A stretch of 64,000 nt of DNA from Emergomyces orientalis (Eukaryota > Ascomycota > Eurotiomycetes > Onygenales > Ajellomycetaceae): assembly GCA_002110485.1 (NCBI GenBank), contig MOWL01000068.1:248001-312000 (forward strand), read 5' to 3'. The position numbers were made by a program, and so were the translations under genes. Numbering within the stretch: position 1 is the stretch's first letter; each line of letters opens with the position of its first letter. Below are positions 1-12,619 of the stretch, one piece after another. The notes under the pieces were generated by a model. The model saw only the letters and a program-made list of their open reading frames with translations, did not search any database and was not told the origin of the DNA.

Positions 1-2821
1 GCGAGTACCATTGATCAGCATCAGCCCATACGTATGATACACAGGCTACTCCGTATATTTACTGAAGCAGGTCAGCGGGGGTCGAAGGGCGAGATAGCCA
101 ATTTATTCTCATGGTCTATCAAAAAGCTGCCGCCAAACGAAGGGTTTGGTATTTCCTCATTTTGCGCTGCTTGAGGCTTGCGTAGCTTGACTCCTCCTCC
201 CAAAACCCAAAAGATGGGGAGCCAACGAATCCCGAGCGGAGAAAGAAGAGCGAACGTTCCAGCAAGCAAGAGCTGAGAAACTCTGGAACTCCTCCAATCC
301 ATCCATCCATCCATATCTTCCGGCGGGCCTGGCTTGAAGATTTTATAGTATGGCCCCCGAATGGGTTCCCAACCCGACGATAGCGGGTTGTTTAAGTCCA
401 GTTGTCAGCAGCACGGTTCACCAGGCGCCAGTAGTTCACTAGTTAATCCCTTTTATGGGGGGTTGGAAGTTTTGTCGTTCCCTTCTTGTTGGAGTTGTGG
501 TCAGTTCGGAGCTGGTAGCTGGCGGACAGTGTGTGGACTGGAGACCCTGTGCCGCATGGGCTAAGGAGTGGAGAAACAGAAAAATTATTGAGTAGATTGT
601 ATGGCTATTCGTTATTATTATTATTATTGTGGAGCTGGAAACGACCTTGACAAGAGTCGGGTTCAAGGGCTAGCGTGCTTGGTGGGCTCTGTAGAACGGG
701 GGCTTTTCTTTTCATTCGGCAATCAAACAAGGGAAAGATAGTCGAAGAAGAACAGGAAGAGAAGGGCAGAAATGAAGCTCGATCTTGAATTTTTTTTTCT
801 TTTTTTTTATATTTAATTATTGTTATCTCCGTAGAGAAAGCAGCCTGTAATCTTTCAAAATAATAGTAGTAATGGTGCCTGCTTGGGAAAAAAATCAAAT
901 AGTAACTCAAATGTTTATTTTTATTTTAGTTTATGCACGCATGCAGAATTCAAGAAGAAAATAAAAAGAAGGATTGGCTTGTGACGGGGGTAAAGGGAAT
1001 TTTAATTTGACTTCCCCTCACTGCCCTTTTCTTGGGTAATTTAATGAAAAATCCAGCCACTCTAGTCCGTAGAGTCCACGGGTTTCTTCCCATTCTTTAT
1101 TTTCTAGATTGCGCCCCCCCCAACCTTTTGACCCACGTGGATTTTGGATTTGCTATCTGGTCTGAATTTATTTCTCGCTCGCTCATGAACATGTCCATTG
1201 GAGGGATGGCAAAAAAAGGAAAAAGCAAGCAAAAGGAACAAAGCTGGAGTAGGAGGAGTGATGGTATTAATAAATACGAGCAGTGAGAAATTCTGCAGTT
1301 GATTTGAGTGAGTGAGTAGCCTAGCTTGATGAGAGCAGACAGATGGGCCCCAAGGAAAAAAAGCAAATAGCTGAAATAAGGTTAGTTGGAGTCTTGGAAA
1401 CGCCCCCAAGTCATCTTTTAATTCCCCGCTTCCTGAGCTTGAGGGGACTGTCCCATGCTGTGTGGTTGGTGTGTTTTTCTTTTTTGAGGGAGGGTGGTCT
1501 CGCAGCTTATCTTATGTACCCTATGTACTGTTATGGGGGGCCAATTGAGGGTTTGGGTTTAACTACAACCCGGGGGCCGTTTTAACCACAGATACTCTGT
1601 GTTCTGGGCATGCCCGGGGTGCCATCAGGCTTTACTTTTGGGGGGGAGGGGGAGGAGGGCAGGGGGGGAAGGGGGACACACGCAGGAGCATTAGACATGG
1701 AATAACTTATAACTGTTCTTGATTATCCTCAGCAGTCACTCAATAAATAAATAGAATTTGATTATTTTCCCGTATTATCAGCCTATCATTTATTTTTGTC
1801 TTATTTCAAAATATTTTCCAGATATTTCTTGTCTGGAACTGCCTGCTGGGTCCCCTCACGTGCTGGCGGGCGCCATCTCTTTTCCAAGGGTTGTCTCATT
1901 CTTCTTCTTCTCTTCCTCAACCTCAACCTCAAACTTCTCTACTTCTCTACTTCTGTGCTTGTCTTTCAGAGAGAAGTCAGCACTCCGTCTATCGCTCAGT
2001 CCTCCCTCTATGCAGCTGCCCTCTTTTTCCACTGTCTGCTGCTTGTCAAATTGCATCTTTCAAAAAGCTGGCCCTGTGCTACCTCGGACACGTCTACCAC
2101 TGGACGACTTTTAGCTCTACCTATATCCTATTCTTCTTCTTCTTCTTCTTCCCCTCCTCCTCGTCCTCCTCATTGACACACACGCCTCTGTCTGTCAGTG
2201 TGTAACAGCCGTCAGTCATCTTTATCCACTCATTGGCACAGAGGTGAGCTCCTTCTGATCTTGTGCTGTACAGCATCGAAGCCTATCGCGCTGTCGCATT
2301 TCCTTGCGCGTGGTTATCAGATTTGCTCCCCCCTCCTCATATGACAACTCTCCATCTCTTGTTTATTTTGATTTTTTAACCTATTATTTATCTCGCCCCC
2401 CCGCCTGGACTTGAATCTGGTCTATTAAATCTCGTCTGCTAACTGCTATTACCCTCCAGCCCATTTCTGATGCCTATCGCCTGAAGGAAAAACCTCGCCT
2501 AACCGAGCTGTTTTGGCCCCAGCCGTCTTTCTTCCCCCGTTTTATTCTCCTCAGATCTTGGCATTCCGGTAACTGCCCTGGCTCTATCGTTTCACTTCCT
2601 TATCGTTATCGATCTGTGGCATCTGCTATCTTCGATCTTTTCACCCCGCCTGCAAAATAAGCCTTCCTGTTTCGTTCAGGTTTAAACGCACTTGTGCGCT
2701 TTTGCTAAATCTCGTCTTCGTTGCTCCCTTTTTTCCTTGTTTTTCGCTTTGCTCTTGCTCGCAAGGCATTTTATCAAAGGACTTAAAAAACTGGTGACTC
2801 CACGGTGCAATTTCCGCAGCA
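1..2821. other. Intergenic / 5' leader region upstream of the Ras gene
   Basis: No supportable gene. The short open frames here lack family features. From about 1880 to 2820 the + strand is strongly pyrimidine-rich (CTT/CTC runs near 2131-2165), typical of a fungal promoter and long 5' leader feeding the Ras start at 2822. An ATT trinucleotide run lies near 612-630, and a TACTCCGTA word at 47-55. Confidence 0.6.
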
Positions 2822-3620
2822 ATGGCGGGAAAAATGAAGCTTTACAAGCTGGTGGTGCTAGGAGACGGAGGTGTAGGCAAAACCGCCCTTACCATCCAGG
2901 TTCGTCCCATACAAAACCATCCCCCTCCTTCTTGAAGGCAGATGACGCTTTTGTGAGAGGGCGCTTACATTACGATAGCTGTGTCTAAACCATTTCGTTG
3001 AGACATACGACCCCACCATTGAAGATTCTTATCGCAAACAAGTAGTCATTGACCAGCAGGCATGCATGCTGGAAGTACTAGACACTGCGGGTCAGGAGGA
3101 ATATACCGCCTTGAGGGACCAATGGATTAGAGACGGCGAGGGTTTCGTGCTGGTCTACAGTATCACATCGCGCTCCTCGTTCACCCGGATACAAAAGTTT
3201 CACCACCAAATTCAGCTGGTCAAGGAGTCAGCAAGCTCTGGATCGCCAACAGGAGCCAGCTATCTGGGATCGCCCGTAAACTCCCTAGCACCCGGTATGA
3301 AGGTTCCGGTAATGCTTGTAGGGAATAAAAGCGACAAGGCTATCGAACGAGCAGTTTCTTCACAGGAAGGCTCCGCGCTAGCCAAAGAGCTTGGATGCGA
3401 TTTCGTCGAAGCCTCAGCTAAGAATTGCATCAATGTTGAGAAGGCATTTTACGATGTAGTTCGCCTGCTCAGGCAACAACGACAACAACAAGGCGCTCGC
3501 CAACCACTTAATAGGGCACCTGGCATTCAGCGGGGGGAAAATGGCCCAGAAAATCCCGCAAGATTTCGAAATGATCGGCCAAGAGGGCATGGCCGCGGAA
3601 TCAAATGTCAAATCCTCTGA
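2822..3620 (+). CDS. ras2: Ras2/RasB-type small GTPase
   Basis: Membrane-anchored GTP/GDP switch expected to act in polarity, cAMP/MAPK signalling and development. Two exons, 2822-2899 and 2979-3620, intron 79 nt (GT..TAG), giving 239 aa. Seen: P-loop GDGGVGKT at residues 14-21, effector loop YDPTIEDSY at 36-44, switch II DTAGQEEY at 61-68, NKSD at 142-145, an EASAK box near 170-174, and a C-terminal CQIL prenylation box at 236-239 preceded by basic residues. A Ser/Gly/Pro insert (about residues 109-135) before the NKSD motif and the extended tail are typical of fungal Ras2/RasB as opposed to Ras1/RasA. The start is chosen because the P-loop needs exon 1, and the ATG sits in a CAATGG context. 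Symbol by family resemblance; orthology to A. nidulans rasB is inferred. Confidence 0.95.
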
Positions 3621-6151
3621 AGGCACAAGAGAGGAAGAAAAACCAAGCTCAAAGAAGAACACAAAAAAACTGAAAAAGAACAAACACAGAAAGGGATGCA
3701 TGATGGAGCTATCAAACAAAAGAAAGAAAGGACAAAAATTTTCGATCGCCCTGGAATTTCTATCTACCCGTTTTAAACCATTGTTGGGTGGATCGTATGT
3801 GAACGCAGGTGCACGTACTACCACTACCACTCTACAGCTACTTAACCCATTTTCTCCTTTCCCACCACCACTACTATTTCGCTTACAACAACACTCTTAT
3901 CCTCCAACCACCCTATAGCGTCCCGCTCTTTCGTTTCGTGCCCTCGATATGGACGATTGTACCTTGACGCACACTACTGCATATCGGCACGTGAATAGCG
4001 ACTTTCCTCCCCTCCATCCCCTCCCTCCAATCCCTTCCCCCCCCTTCACTTTTTTCTCTGCCGACTCCCCCCAATGCTGCTTGTTCCTCTTTCCTTACCA
4101 TATTTCTCCTCCCATTTATCCGGCGCTTTGTCTCGGGGATGGTTGGCCCGAATCGGTTCTCTCTTTCTTTTCCATTCATTTTTTGCTTTTCCGAACTTGC
4201 TGGTTCTCATCGCTTCGGAGCAATGATTACATGTCCGGCCGCAGACCGAAGTTTATAACAAAATCTTCGCGGGTATTCATCGACCAGGATTTCGTCGCAT
4301 ATATATTTAGGAACATCCGCGCGCGCGCGTGTGTGTGTGCGTGTGTGTTGGGTTTTTATTTTATTTCTGTAGCTAGGGTGTTACCGGCATTTAAGGAAAT
4401 CTCACGTTCCCGTTCCGTTCTTTTCCATTTCTTTTCATTTCTTTCGTTTATTTTTGCTTCACCCCTTGTCATGTCTCGTATTTTACTCTTCACCTTTTCA
4501 TATCCCCCCTTCACATTTCATTCCTTGTTATGTGGATTTCTTCGCAATTTATCTTATGATCTTCTCTTTATCTTCTTTTTTTCTTCTTTTCTTTTCTTTC
4601 ATGTTCGAGGAGCTGGGGCAGATGGCAAATTTCATTTCACCGACAGCAATGATAGAAGATTTTCTCTTTTTCCTTTCCTCTTCCTTTTCTCCTTTTCGCA
4701 ACCCTTTTTATATATTCCATTTGTATCTCCCCTTCTCATTTTCGTTTTCAATTTTCTTGTCCATCTATACTCCCAACGCCTACCACCAACCACCAGCCAC
4801 GGCTTCCACCTTCGGCCCTTGATTCCTTTCAAATGAACTGTTTTATGCCTTGTTCGTTTGTTCTTCTTTCGAAGAGAAAATCAAACATTGTCTGGGAGGA
4901 GGGGAGGAGTGCCGGTGAGGGTATGAGTTTGCAGGGTTGGGGGGAATATATTTGGCAGACAAAATATACCCAACCAGAGAGAAAATAAGATCTTGTATTT
5001 CGAACGCTGCTGGGCAAGTGAACAATAAAAAATAAACATACAATAGCAAAAAATGAAATTCGAAAGAAAAAGAAAAAAATTCTTACATAAAATACACTCA
5101 ACCCCACGTATTCGGAAAACGTCAAAAATATTACGTAGAACTTTCTCCTATTTTTTATTTTATTACTTACTATTCGAATTATTGTTATCCCAATTATTGT
5201 TATATTACACCATCAACTCCGGATGCAGTGTCTAGCCAGTTCGGGGGATGTTTCGCACACGAGCTCGGGATGGATTGAGCAGGAGATTCTATGCAACCCA
5301 AACGCGGCGACTATTATTATTAAATATGTGCATGCATATATGCATTGTGTGTTCCGGAATAGTGGCATTGTTTATATGGTTGTTACATGTTCCCGCCGAC
5401 CTGATATAGAGGCGAGGTTCATTTGCAGACAGATCAGCTGTGCTAATTTATGCTTACTTTATTTTTTATATACCGGTATATAATTACTAATTCTAATAAT
5501 TGCATTTTTTGTTTTTTTAAATTTTATTTTAGATTTAAAAATAAAATAAAAATTGCTAATTTTCTGTGTTAAATATGATTGAATTATTTTGTATACTTTG
5601 CCCGTCAATTCTTTTCTTCCACCGATCAAATCCGAGGTGTTTTTTAAGTTCCGCAAAACCCCAGCATCATGGATACAGGAACAACCACCACCACATCACC
5701 AGCAAGGATAGGGACGAGAGATGACTGTGAGTCTGAACAGTGACAGCAACAGCAACAGCACAGCAACCATGCTGCAGTGCACAATTAAGTCGCTGGAGAC
5801 CTACACTACGCCGTATCGGCTGTAGTGCGACCTCCGCTAACCCGCCAATGCCGACGCCCAACCCCACACCGTCGGCTGCTTACTGCTGGAGCATTCCGCC
5901 CCCCCCCGAACATCTGTATATCTCGAAATATATCTATACAAGCAATATATTGAGCTTATATTAAACAACAGTACAGTCGCACGGCAGTGAAAAGGCGAAT
6001 TCCTGTGCAACCAACACCCGCCAGGCTCTCCCGTTCCTCTCTCACTATCGCTATCCACATCCCTCCCCCCTTTATCCATCCCTACCTAGTTCATCCATAC
6101 ATCACAACATCAACCGCTGCTACCACCACCACCACCGCCAAAACACTCACA
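3621..6151. other. Intergenic region, Ras 3' side to acyl-CoA synthetase 5' side
   Basis: No supportable gene. The + strand from 3830 to 4830 is pyrimidine-rich and keeps a 295-codon frame open (3949-4836) through low-complexity Phe/Ser/Leu/Pro codons; this looks like sequence bias, not a protein. A GC(n)-GT(n) dinucleotide tract lies at about 4319-4348. The sequence from 5040 to 5660 is A+T-rich. Confidence 0.6.
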
Positions 6152-8504
6152 ATGACCTCACACCCCCAAGACAGAACTCAATCCCTCTCCCTCCGTTCCC
6201 CAGAAGAATTCTGGTCTCATCACGCCGCCCAGCTACACTGGCACAAACCCCCGTCTGCCAGCCTGCGCCGCAGCACCAAGCAGCTCCCCGCCAGCGGCAT
6301 CAGCCACGAGCACTGGTCCTGGTTCCCGGATGGCGAGATCTCCACAACCTACAACTGCGTCGATAGACATGTGCTCAGCGGACAGGGAGACAATGTGGCC
6401 ATCATCTACGAGTCGCCCGTGACGGGTGTGCAGGAGCAGTATACATATGCGCAGGTGTTGGAGGAGGTCGAGGTGCTGGCCGGCGTGTTGAGGGAGGAGG
6501 GCGTTCGGAAGGGGGACGTTGTGTTGATGTATAGTATGTTGTTCTTCTGTATAGGTTATACGTCCAGCCGGTGCAGCATACTAATCTCCAAAACCCATTT
6601 ACAGTGCCCATGGTCCCTGCCTCCCTCTTCGCGGCGCTCGCTATAACGCGACTCGGTGCCATCCATGCCGCTGTCTTTGGCGGGTTCGCCGCAACATCAT
6701 TGGCCCAGCGCATCGAGGCGTCGAAGCCGCGGGCAATCATGACAGCTTCCTGCGGCATCGAGGGAAACAAGGGCGTTGTCAATTACAAACCCCTGGTCGA
6801 GGGGGCGATAGCCAAGAGCTCATTCAAGCCTCAGAAAGTCATTGTCTGGCAGCGGGATCAGCTACGGTGGAAGCCCATGTTGAAATTGGATGGCCAGCGC
6901 AATTGGCAGCGGATTGTGAAGAGTGGCAGGGGGAGGAATATTAGAGCTGCACCTGTGCCTGTGAAAAGCAATGAGGGGTTGTATATTATTTATACCAGTG
7001 GTATGTTTGTGTCCCCCTTTCTCTATAATTAAGGGAAGTTGGTCCAATCCTAATAGTGTATCTATAGGAACAACGGGCCTCCCGAAAGGTGTCATCAGGG
7101 AAGCCGGCGGCCACGCCGTTGGCCTCAATCTTTCGATAAAATACCTCTTCGACATAAAGGGACCCGGGGACGTCATGTTCTGCGCCTCAGATATGGGCTG
7201 GGTTGTCGGGCACTCATACATTCTTTACGCCCCACTACTCACCGGGGCAACTACAGTCCTCTATGAGGGAAAACCCGTGGGCACCCCTGATGCAGGTAGC
7301 TTCTGGCGCATAATGGAAGAGCACAAGGTAAACGCCTTCTTCACCGCGCCCACCGCCCTCCGCGCAATCCGCAAAGAAGACCCCGAGGGTCGTTATTTCG
7401 AAGAGGTCGGGAAACGGGGCGGATTAAGGCACCTGCGCGGGCTTTTCCTTGCCGGTGAAAGGAGCGAACCCAGCATCGTCCGCGCCTATCAAGATTTGCT
7501 TGACAAGCACGCTGCCCCCGGTGCTATGGTTATTGATAACTGGTGGTCGTCAGAGTCTGGGTCGCCGATTACTGGGCTAGCGCTCCGCGGTGCCGTCGGC
7601 CCAGATCATGGGAGCAGAGAGGCGCATACGCCACTCCCCATCAAGGCTGGGTCGGCAGGCAAGCCAATGCCAGGCTTCGACGTACGCATTGTCAATGACG
7701 AAGGAAATGAGGTGCAGAATGGTACGATGGGAAATATCGTATTGGCGATGCCGTTGGCGCCGACGGCATTTACGACGCTGTTTAATGACCATGAGCGGTT
7801 TTATAAGGGGTATCTAAAGCGGTTTGGCGGGCGGTGGGTCGATACGGGGGATATGGGAATGGTGGATGAGGAGGGATATGTGCACGTTATGGCGAGGAGT
7901 GATGATATTATTAACGTGGCGGCGCACCGGTTTAGTTCTGGTTCGTATATATACGCCCCCCTGGGCTTTTTTTTTAATCCCTTTTACTCTCCCGTTTCGC
8001 AGGAGCAAAACATGCTAACATCAATATTTACACAAAGGCGCAATCGAGCAAGCCATCCTATCCCACCCAGACATCACAGAAGCAAGCGTCGTCGGCATCC
8101 CCGACCCTCTAAAAGGCCACCTCCCCTTCGCCTTCGTGCAACTTCGCAAAACCTCCTCGTCGTCCCCAAGTTCAATCCCTGCCACGCCCCCACCCGCCCT
8201 TTTCACTTTCGTAAACACCCTCGTCCGCGAACAGATCGGCCCCATAGCGTCCTTGGGCGGCATGATCCAGAGCGGTGGGGAGGGGAAAGGTATGATTCCG
8301 AAGACGAGGAGTGGGAAGACGCTTCGGCGGGTATTGAGGGAACTTGTGGAAAATGCGGTTGAGAAGGGGGATTTTGAGAGGGCGGTTAATGTGCCTGCGA
8401 CGGTGGAGGATATGGAGGTTGTGGATGTTGCGAGGGGGAGGGTTAAGGAGTATTTTATGGATAAGGAGAAGGAGAAGAAGAAGGTAGGGATGGTGAAGTT
8501 GTGA
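6152..8504 (+). CDS. Acetyl/propionyl-CoA synthetase-like AMP-forming acyl-CoA ligase
   Basis: Predicted to activate a short-chain carboxylate to its acyl-CoA through an acyl-adenylate. Four exons: 6152-6533, 6605-7000, 7068-7940, 8038-8504 (introns 71, 67 and 97 nt; all phase 1), 705 aa. Seen: N-terminal ACAS-type segment with PEEFW; AMP-binding P-loop TSGTTGLPKG at 258-267, split by intron 2; NWWSSESG at 417-424; TGD at 519-521; the ARSDDIINVAAHR hinge; and C-terminal PKTRSGK with the catalytic lysine at 644. The TASCGIEG stretch and NWWSSESG point to the ACSS3/PrpE propionyl-CoA synthetase branch over canonical acetyl-CoA synthetase. The start at 6152 has a CACAATGAC context; the frame is open further upstream but without an ATG. 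It ends 440 bp from a convergent transporter gene. Exact substrate and compartment are not determined; no clear mitochondrial presequence is visible. Confidence 0.93.
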
Positions 8505-8944
8505 GGGTATTTTTTTTCTTTTCTGCTTTTGCTCTCTCTTGTTTGCTGAGATTACTTGGGTGTATATATAATGGGATGGGATGGGATGGGATGGGTATTA
8601 TGATTTTGAGTTGATTCGATTTGTTCTGTTGTCGTTATTTTTATAGGTCGTTCGTGCCTTTTAATTTAGGCTATACTGGAACGACGACGTCCATGGATGA
8701 GGACTGATTTAACAACCCGCAAAATTTCTTATACCTTGACACCATATATCATAATCCAGATTCTTCTGAGCTTAAAAGAAACAAGTACATGCCCAATCAA
8801 TAATATATGTATAGCCCCTGAAAATCAAATTATAAGAGCATTTCCAATAAAAAGTGTTTCAGTTCATCATAAGAAAAAAAAAATTCACTCCCCCAACCCT
8901 CCATCCCATCCATTCCAAAAAAAACAAAAAAAAAAAAACCATAA
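8505..8944. other. Short convergent 3' intergenic spacer
   Basis: Tail-to-tail spacer between the acyl-CoA ligase and the MFS gene. It holds a GGGAT pentamer microsatellite (about 8571-8596) and A-rich runs near 8874-8940, as expected for two facing 3' UTRs. No gene seen. Confidence 0.7.
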
Positions 8945-10644
8945 TCAAAGCATATACCTAAACCCTTTCTGCAAAACCCTCGCCTCCTCAAGTCCCACCC
9001 CTTCAATCTCTGCCGTCCTCCTCAACTTTCTCATCTCCCTCTCCCCCAGCGGCACATCGACCTCCTCCAGCCTCTCCAGCTGCCGATTCTGCCTGACCAA
9101 ATACCATCTAAGCGTCAATGCCATCGCCGCCGCCAGGATCTGCAGCGCAATACACACACCTAGCGCGAGGCGGAAATACGGCTCGTCCTGATCACGATAC
9201 GTATACGGCGTCCATATACTCGCCGAATTACCTACGGAGTTTATAAACGCGTACGCCGCAGCGCGTTTCGCCGGTGGGCGCGGTATGGCGGATGCGATCC
9301 ACGAGTAGCAGGTTCCATTCATGGCGAAGACGAACATCATGAGGAAGAAGGAGAAGTAGCGGGGTCCAAAGGAGGAGTTATCGGTTGTCATGAAGATGAT
9401 GAAGCCGACGATGGTGATGGGGATGGGGTAGATGAAGAACCAGAAACGGTGGCCGAAGCGGTCGGAGAGGTGGGAGTGGAAGAGGCTGTAGGCTACCATG
9501 AAGATATAAGGGGGCGCGACGAGGAGGAGGGAGATTGTGTCGTTGTGACCGAGCGTGCGGGTTAGGGTGGGGAAATAATTCTGGAACCCGGATGCGCCTG
9601 TGATGGCCATGTAGGCTATGGCGAGAATGTATGTTTTTGGGTCTGCGAAGGCGAGTTTTAAACCGGTGAGTTGGCTCATGCCACGGGCGCCGATGTCGAC
9701 GTCAGCCTCTGCGGCTTCAATGGCGAGGCGTCGGTTGGCAACATGTTTGAGTTCCGGTGCGAGGAGTTTCCAGGTATCTGGAAAATCGGGTAGGATGAAG
9801 CAGATGATCAGGCCGATGAAGCAAGTTATGGATCCCTCGATTATATAGAGCCACTGCCAGGGGGCCAGGCCGCGGGAGCCGTTTAGTCCCTTGAGGATAC
9901 CTGCGGCGATGAGGTTGCCGAAAGCACCAGAGATGAGGGAGCCAGAGTAAAAGATGGACATGCGCAAGGCAAGCTCCTTTTTTGTGTACCACTTTGAGAG
10001 GTAGAAGAGGACGCCGGCGAAGAAGGGTGCTTCTGGTTCTTTGGGTTAGAATTTGAATTATTTATATATAGTGCAAGAAAGTAAACGCACCAACTAAGCC
10101 AAGAAGAAATCGACAAGCGACAATCTGGCCGTAGTTAGTGACCAGAGAAGTAAGAGCAGAGACAAGGCCCCATGCGGTGGTGAAGAATCCCAGATACAGC
10201 GACGGGCGGCCGACATAGTTCAGCAGCAGGTTGGAAGGGACCTGCATGAGAATGTATGCGACGAAAAGGATGGATAGGCCTGTTTGATATTGCGCTGGGG
10301 TAAGATTGAGATCAGCTTCCAGGCCCTGGAGACGCGCTGCCGCATAGTTGTTTCTGGAAATTCAAGTTAGCGAGGAAAACAGGGTAACCGTAGATGCATG
10401 GTATCTAATAAAAGGAGGGAGAAACAAACCGATCAATATAGTTCATAAGATACACGACGATGACAATAGGCATAATCAACATATCAATTTTGCGGCGCAG
10501 CTTCTTCTCCAGCACCAGCTCCTCAGGGGTGAGCTCCGCAAAACGCTCGACTTCATCTCCGCGATCTCGCGGTGGAGAGACGACGACATCCTCCTCGTCT
10601 TGCTCATGGTCCTTCTTCACGGAATCAGCGGTTCCGGAACCCAT
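8945..10644 (-). CDS. MFS transporter, anion:cation symporter (Dal5/allantoate permease-like) family
   Basis: Predicted plasma-membrane importer of a small organic anion or vitamin. Exons in transcription order: 10644-10430, 10353-10091, 10032-8945; introns 76 and 58 nt, each with a CTAAC branch site; 521 aa. Seen: acidic N-terminus, then KKLRRKIDMLIMPIV leading into TM1, NYIDR/NNYAAAR after TM1, GRPSLYLG in the TM2-3 loop, GLVEAPFFAGVLFYLSKWY in the TM4-5 region, APWQWLYIIEG at TM6, a central cytosolic loop, six further hydrophobic segments and a charged C-terminal tail. These are signatures of the fungal ACS family (Dal5, Tna1, Seo1 relatives). The start is the first ATG that leaves a conventional acidic N-terminus; the frame extends upstream but reads as leader. 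Substrate unknown. Convergent with the acyl-CoA ligase, which might handle a transported acid, but nothing in the sequence proves that. Confidence 0.93.
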
Positions 10645-11750
10645 TGTTCGTATTTTCCTCTTTTGTCTCTCCTTCTCTCTTCTTATCTCTTCCACTGTTT
10701 TCAAACGTCCGAAATAATATTGTATGAAGGATGGGAGGAAGAGAGAAGGGTGAGGGAAAGAAAACCACCCCGGCCTGAGTTGAATCGAGTGCGTAGAATG
10801 GACTATATACATCCGCTCATACATCTACGGAGAAGCCCGAGTTAGGTGGGGAGCCGTTTATCTATAATTTACCGGTCAAGGTCCATGATTATTGACCAGT
10901 ACTGCCCCCACACTCGCCAGGGACAGTGCCCAACCGCAATTGCGGGGGAAGAGGCAAAACAAAAGAGAGAGAAGGCCAAAAGAGCAACAGCCGAGAAACA
11001 TGCATGGGCGGATTAGCAGACTTGGAATCCCAACCAACGATCTGCAGACATACGCGGGGGAAGCTATCATAGACCCCCGCTGGAAAATATAGCTTTCTTC
11101 AAGCTCGGCGGCAGCGAAGGTGGTCGGGGGAACGGGGTAGAGGAACAAAGTCGGCTTGCTGCAGCACGAACATGTTATTCCTGTGGTGAAAAATAACGGG
11201 GAAACCAGTGTGAGGAGGCAGTTGGTTTCGGCCAGTATGCCTGCAAACTACTCGCGGCACGAAGGATGCAGTAATACATACTACTGCCGAACCTTCTACC
11301 CGGGGGGGGGGGCCGGGGGCCGCCAACCAGCTCTCTCTGTACAGCGCTTCGTCCGCTTCTTTAACACCCTCGTGTTACGAGCAGTTGAGCAAGCTGTGTC
11401 TGTGTCATATACGCGATGTGACAGGATTCAACGGGTTTGTTAGGGTTGATATAAGGTAAAACGCCCCCGCAAACTTCCAAGAGTGTTTCCCTCGCGTTGG
11501 CTGTCCTCTAGCCTGTAGTTTGGGTAATGGCTGCCATCCCATGCCCCATGCCATTCTTGTGAGTTGGCTGGCAAAGCTTGTCTCCAGCTAACCCCCGGAC
11601 TTTGCTCCGTAGACGGCGGACTTAATGCCGTGGATTCGGTTTGTTTTGAGGGGGATTTGGCAGGGAAAAGCAACTGGAGCTAACAATATGACATGAAATA
11701 TCTCATCCCATTTCCTCGGGGTGAGTGTTGTTGGCCGTGGTGAGGGTGAC

Positions 11751-11785
<35 letters not shown>

Positions 11786-12619
11786 CGATGACGATGACGA
11801 TTAATAATTCTAATAAAAATGTTGGCGGAGAAGGTTTTGTTTTCTGGCAGTTTCTTGCAACTCCGGGTAGATTGCGGTACAGCATAACAAGGTAGGTTTA
11901 GTTCAAATTCAAACCATAGCAATATTACTGCCGAAAAATAAGATAAATCTCGGCAAAAATAAACTATCTAGGTATATTACATTCATATTATTTTATTTGG
12001 GGGGGAAGCCGGGTTCTCTTGGTTCGATTCGGTGGAAAAAGAAAAGCAATGAACTAAATCAAGAATTTATATCTTCTGTACTTCAGATCATGATTTCAAC
12101 TGCAGCAACTTCCCAACAATTATATATCAACAAAGCCTTGATCATGTCAAAGTATCATCATATATGCACATGCCCGCATTAAGTATAAATATACACACTT
12201 CTCTCAAAAACAAAAGCAAGTTTAAGAGGTATTATTAAAACTTCACCAAAAAAAAACTCAATCAAAAAAGTCAAAGAAGATGTGCATATTTAAATGAGTG
12301 ACTGGCTTGACCTTTCAAGACTTAATTACAAGATGTAAAAGTTTATAAAGAAACGTGCGTATGTATATATATATATATATATGTAAAGTAATATATTTGA
12401 GACAGGTAACATCTTGACAGAACGGAAAAATTCAACCACACGCACATACACACATAAAACTCTCTCACACACATTCCTCATCAACGAAATTAAAAAATAT
12501 ATCCAACACTCCTTCTCAATCGAGCTCACCATCTTTAATTAAAAACCAATTAAAACTTCTCCCAAGAATAAAATAGCCAACAACCGCCAAACCGACCAAT
12601 ATAGCAGCATCACATGCGC
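10645..12619. other. Intergenic region between MFS 5' side and cell-wall gene 3' side
   Basis: No supportable gene. It contains a GAT/GAC trinucleotide array (11751-11802), an AT dinucleotide run (about 12365-12382) and an A+T-rich stretch from 11880 to 12600, probably the 3' flank of the cell-wall gene. Confidence 0.6.
11751..11802. repeat. GAT/GAC trinucleotide array
   Basis: About eleven GAT units followed by alternating GAC-GAT units, in the intergenic region between the MFS and cell-wall genes. Not inside a supported gene. Confidence 0.9.

Noticed and set aside
3541..3918. 125-codon + strand frame with an ATG overlapping the Ras 3' end
   Set aside because: It overlaps the Ras C-terminal coding region in another frame and then becomes low-complexity; the Ras frame ends properly in a prenylation box.
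3949..4836. 295-codon + strand open frame with an ATG
   Set aside because: It runs through pyrimidine-rich sequence and a GC/GT microsatellite, giving Phe/Ser/Leu/Pro low complexity with no domain; best explained by base-composition bias downstream of the Ras gene.
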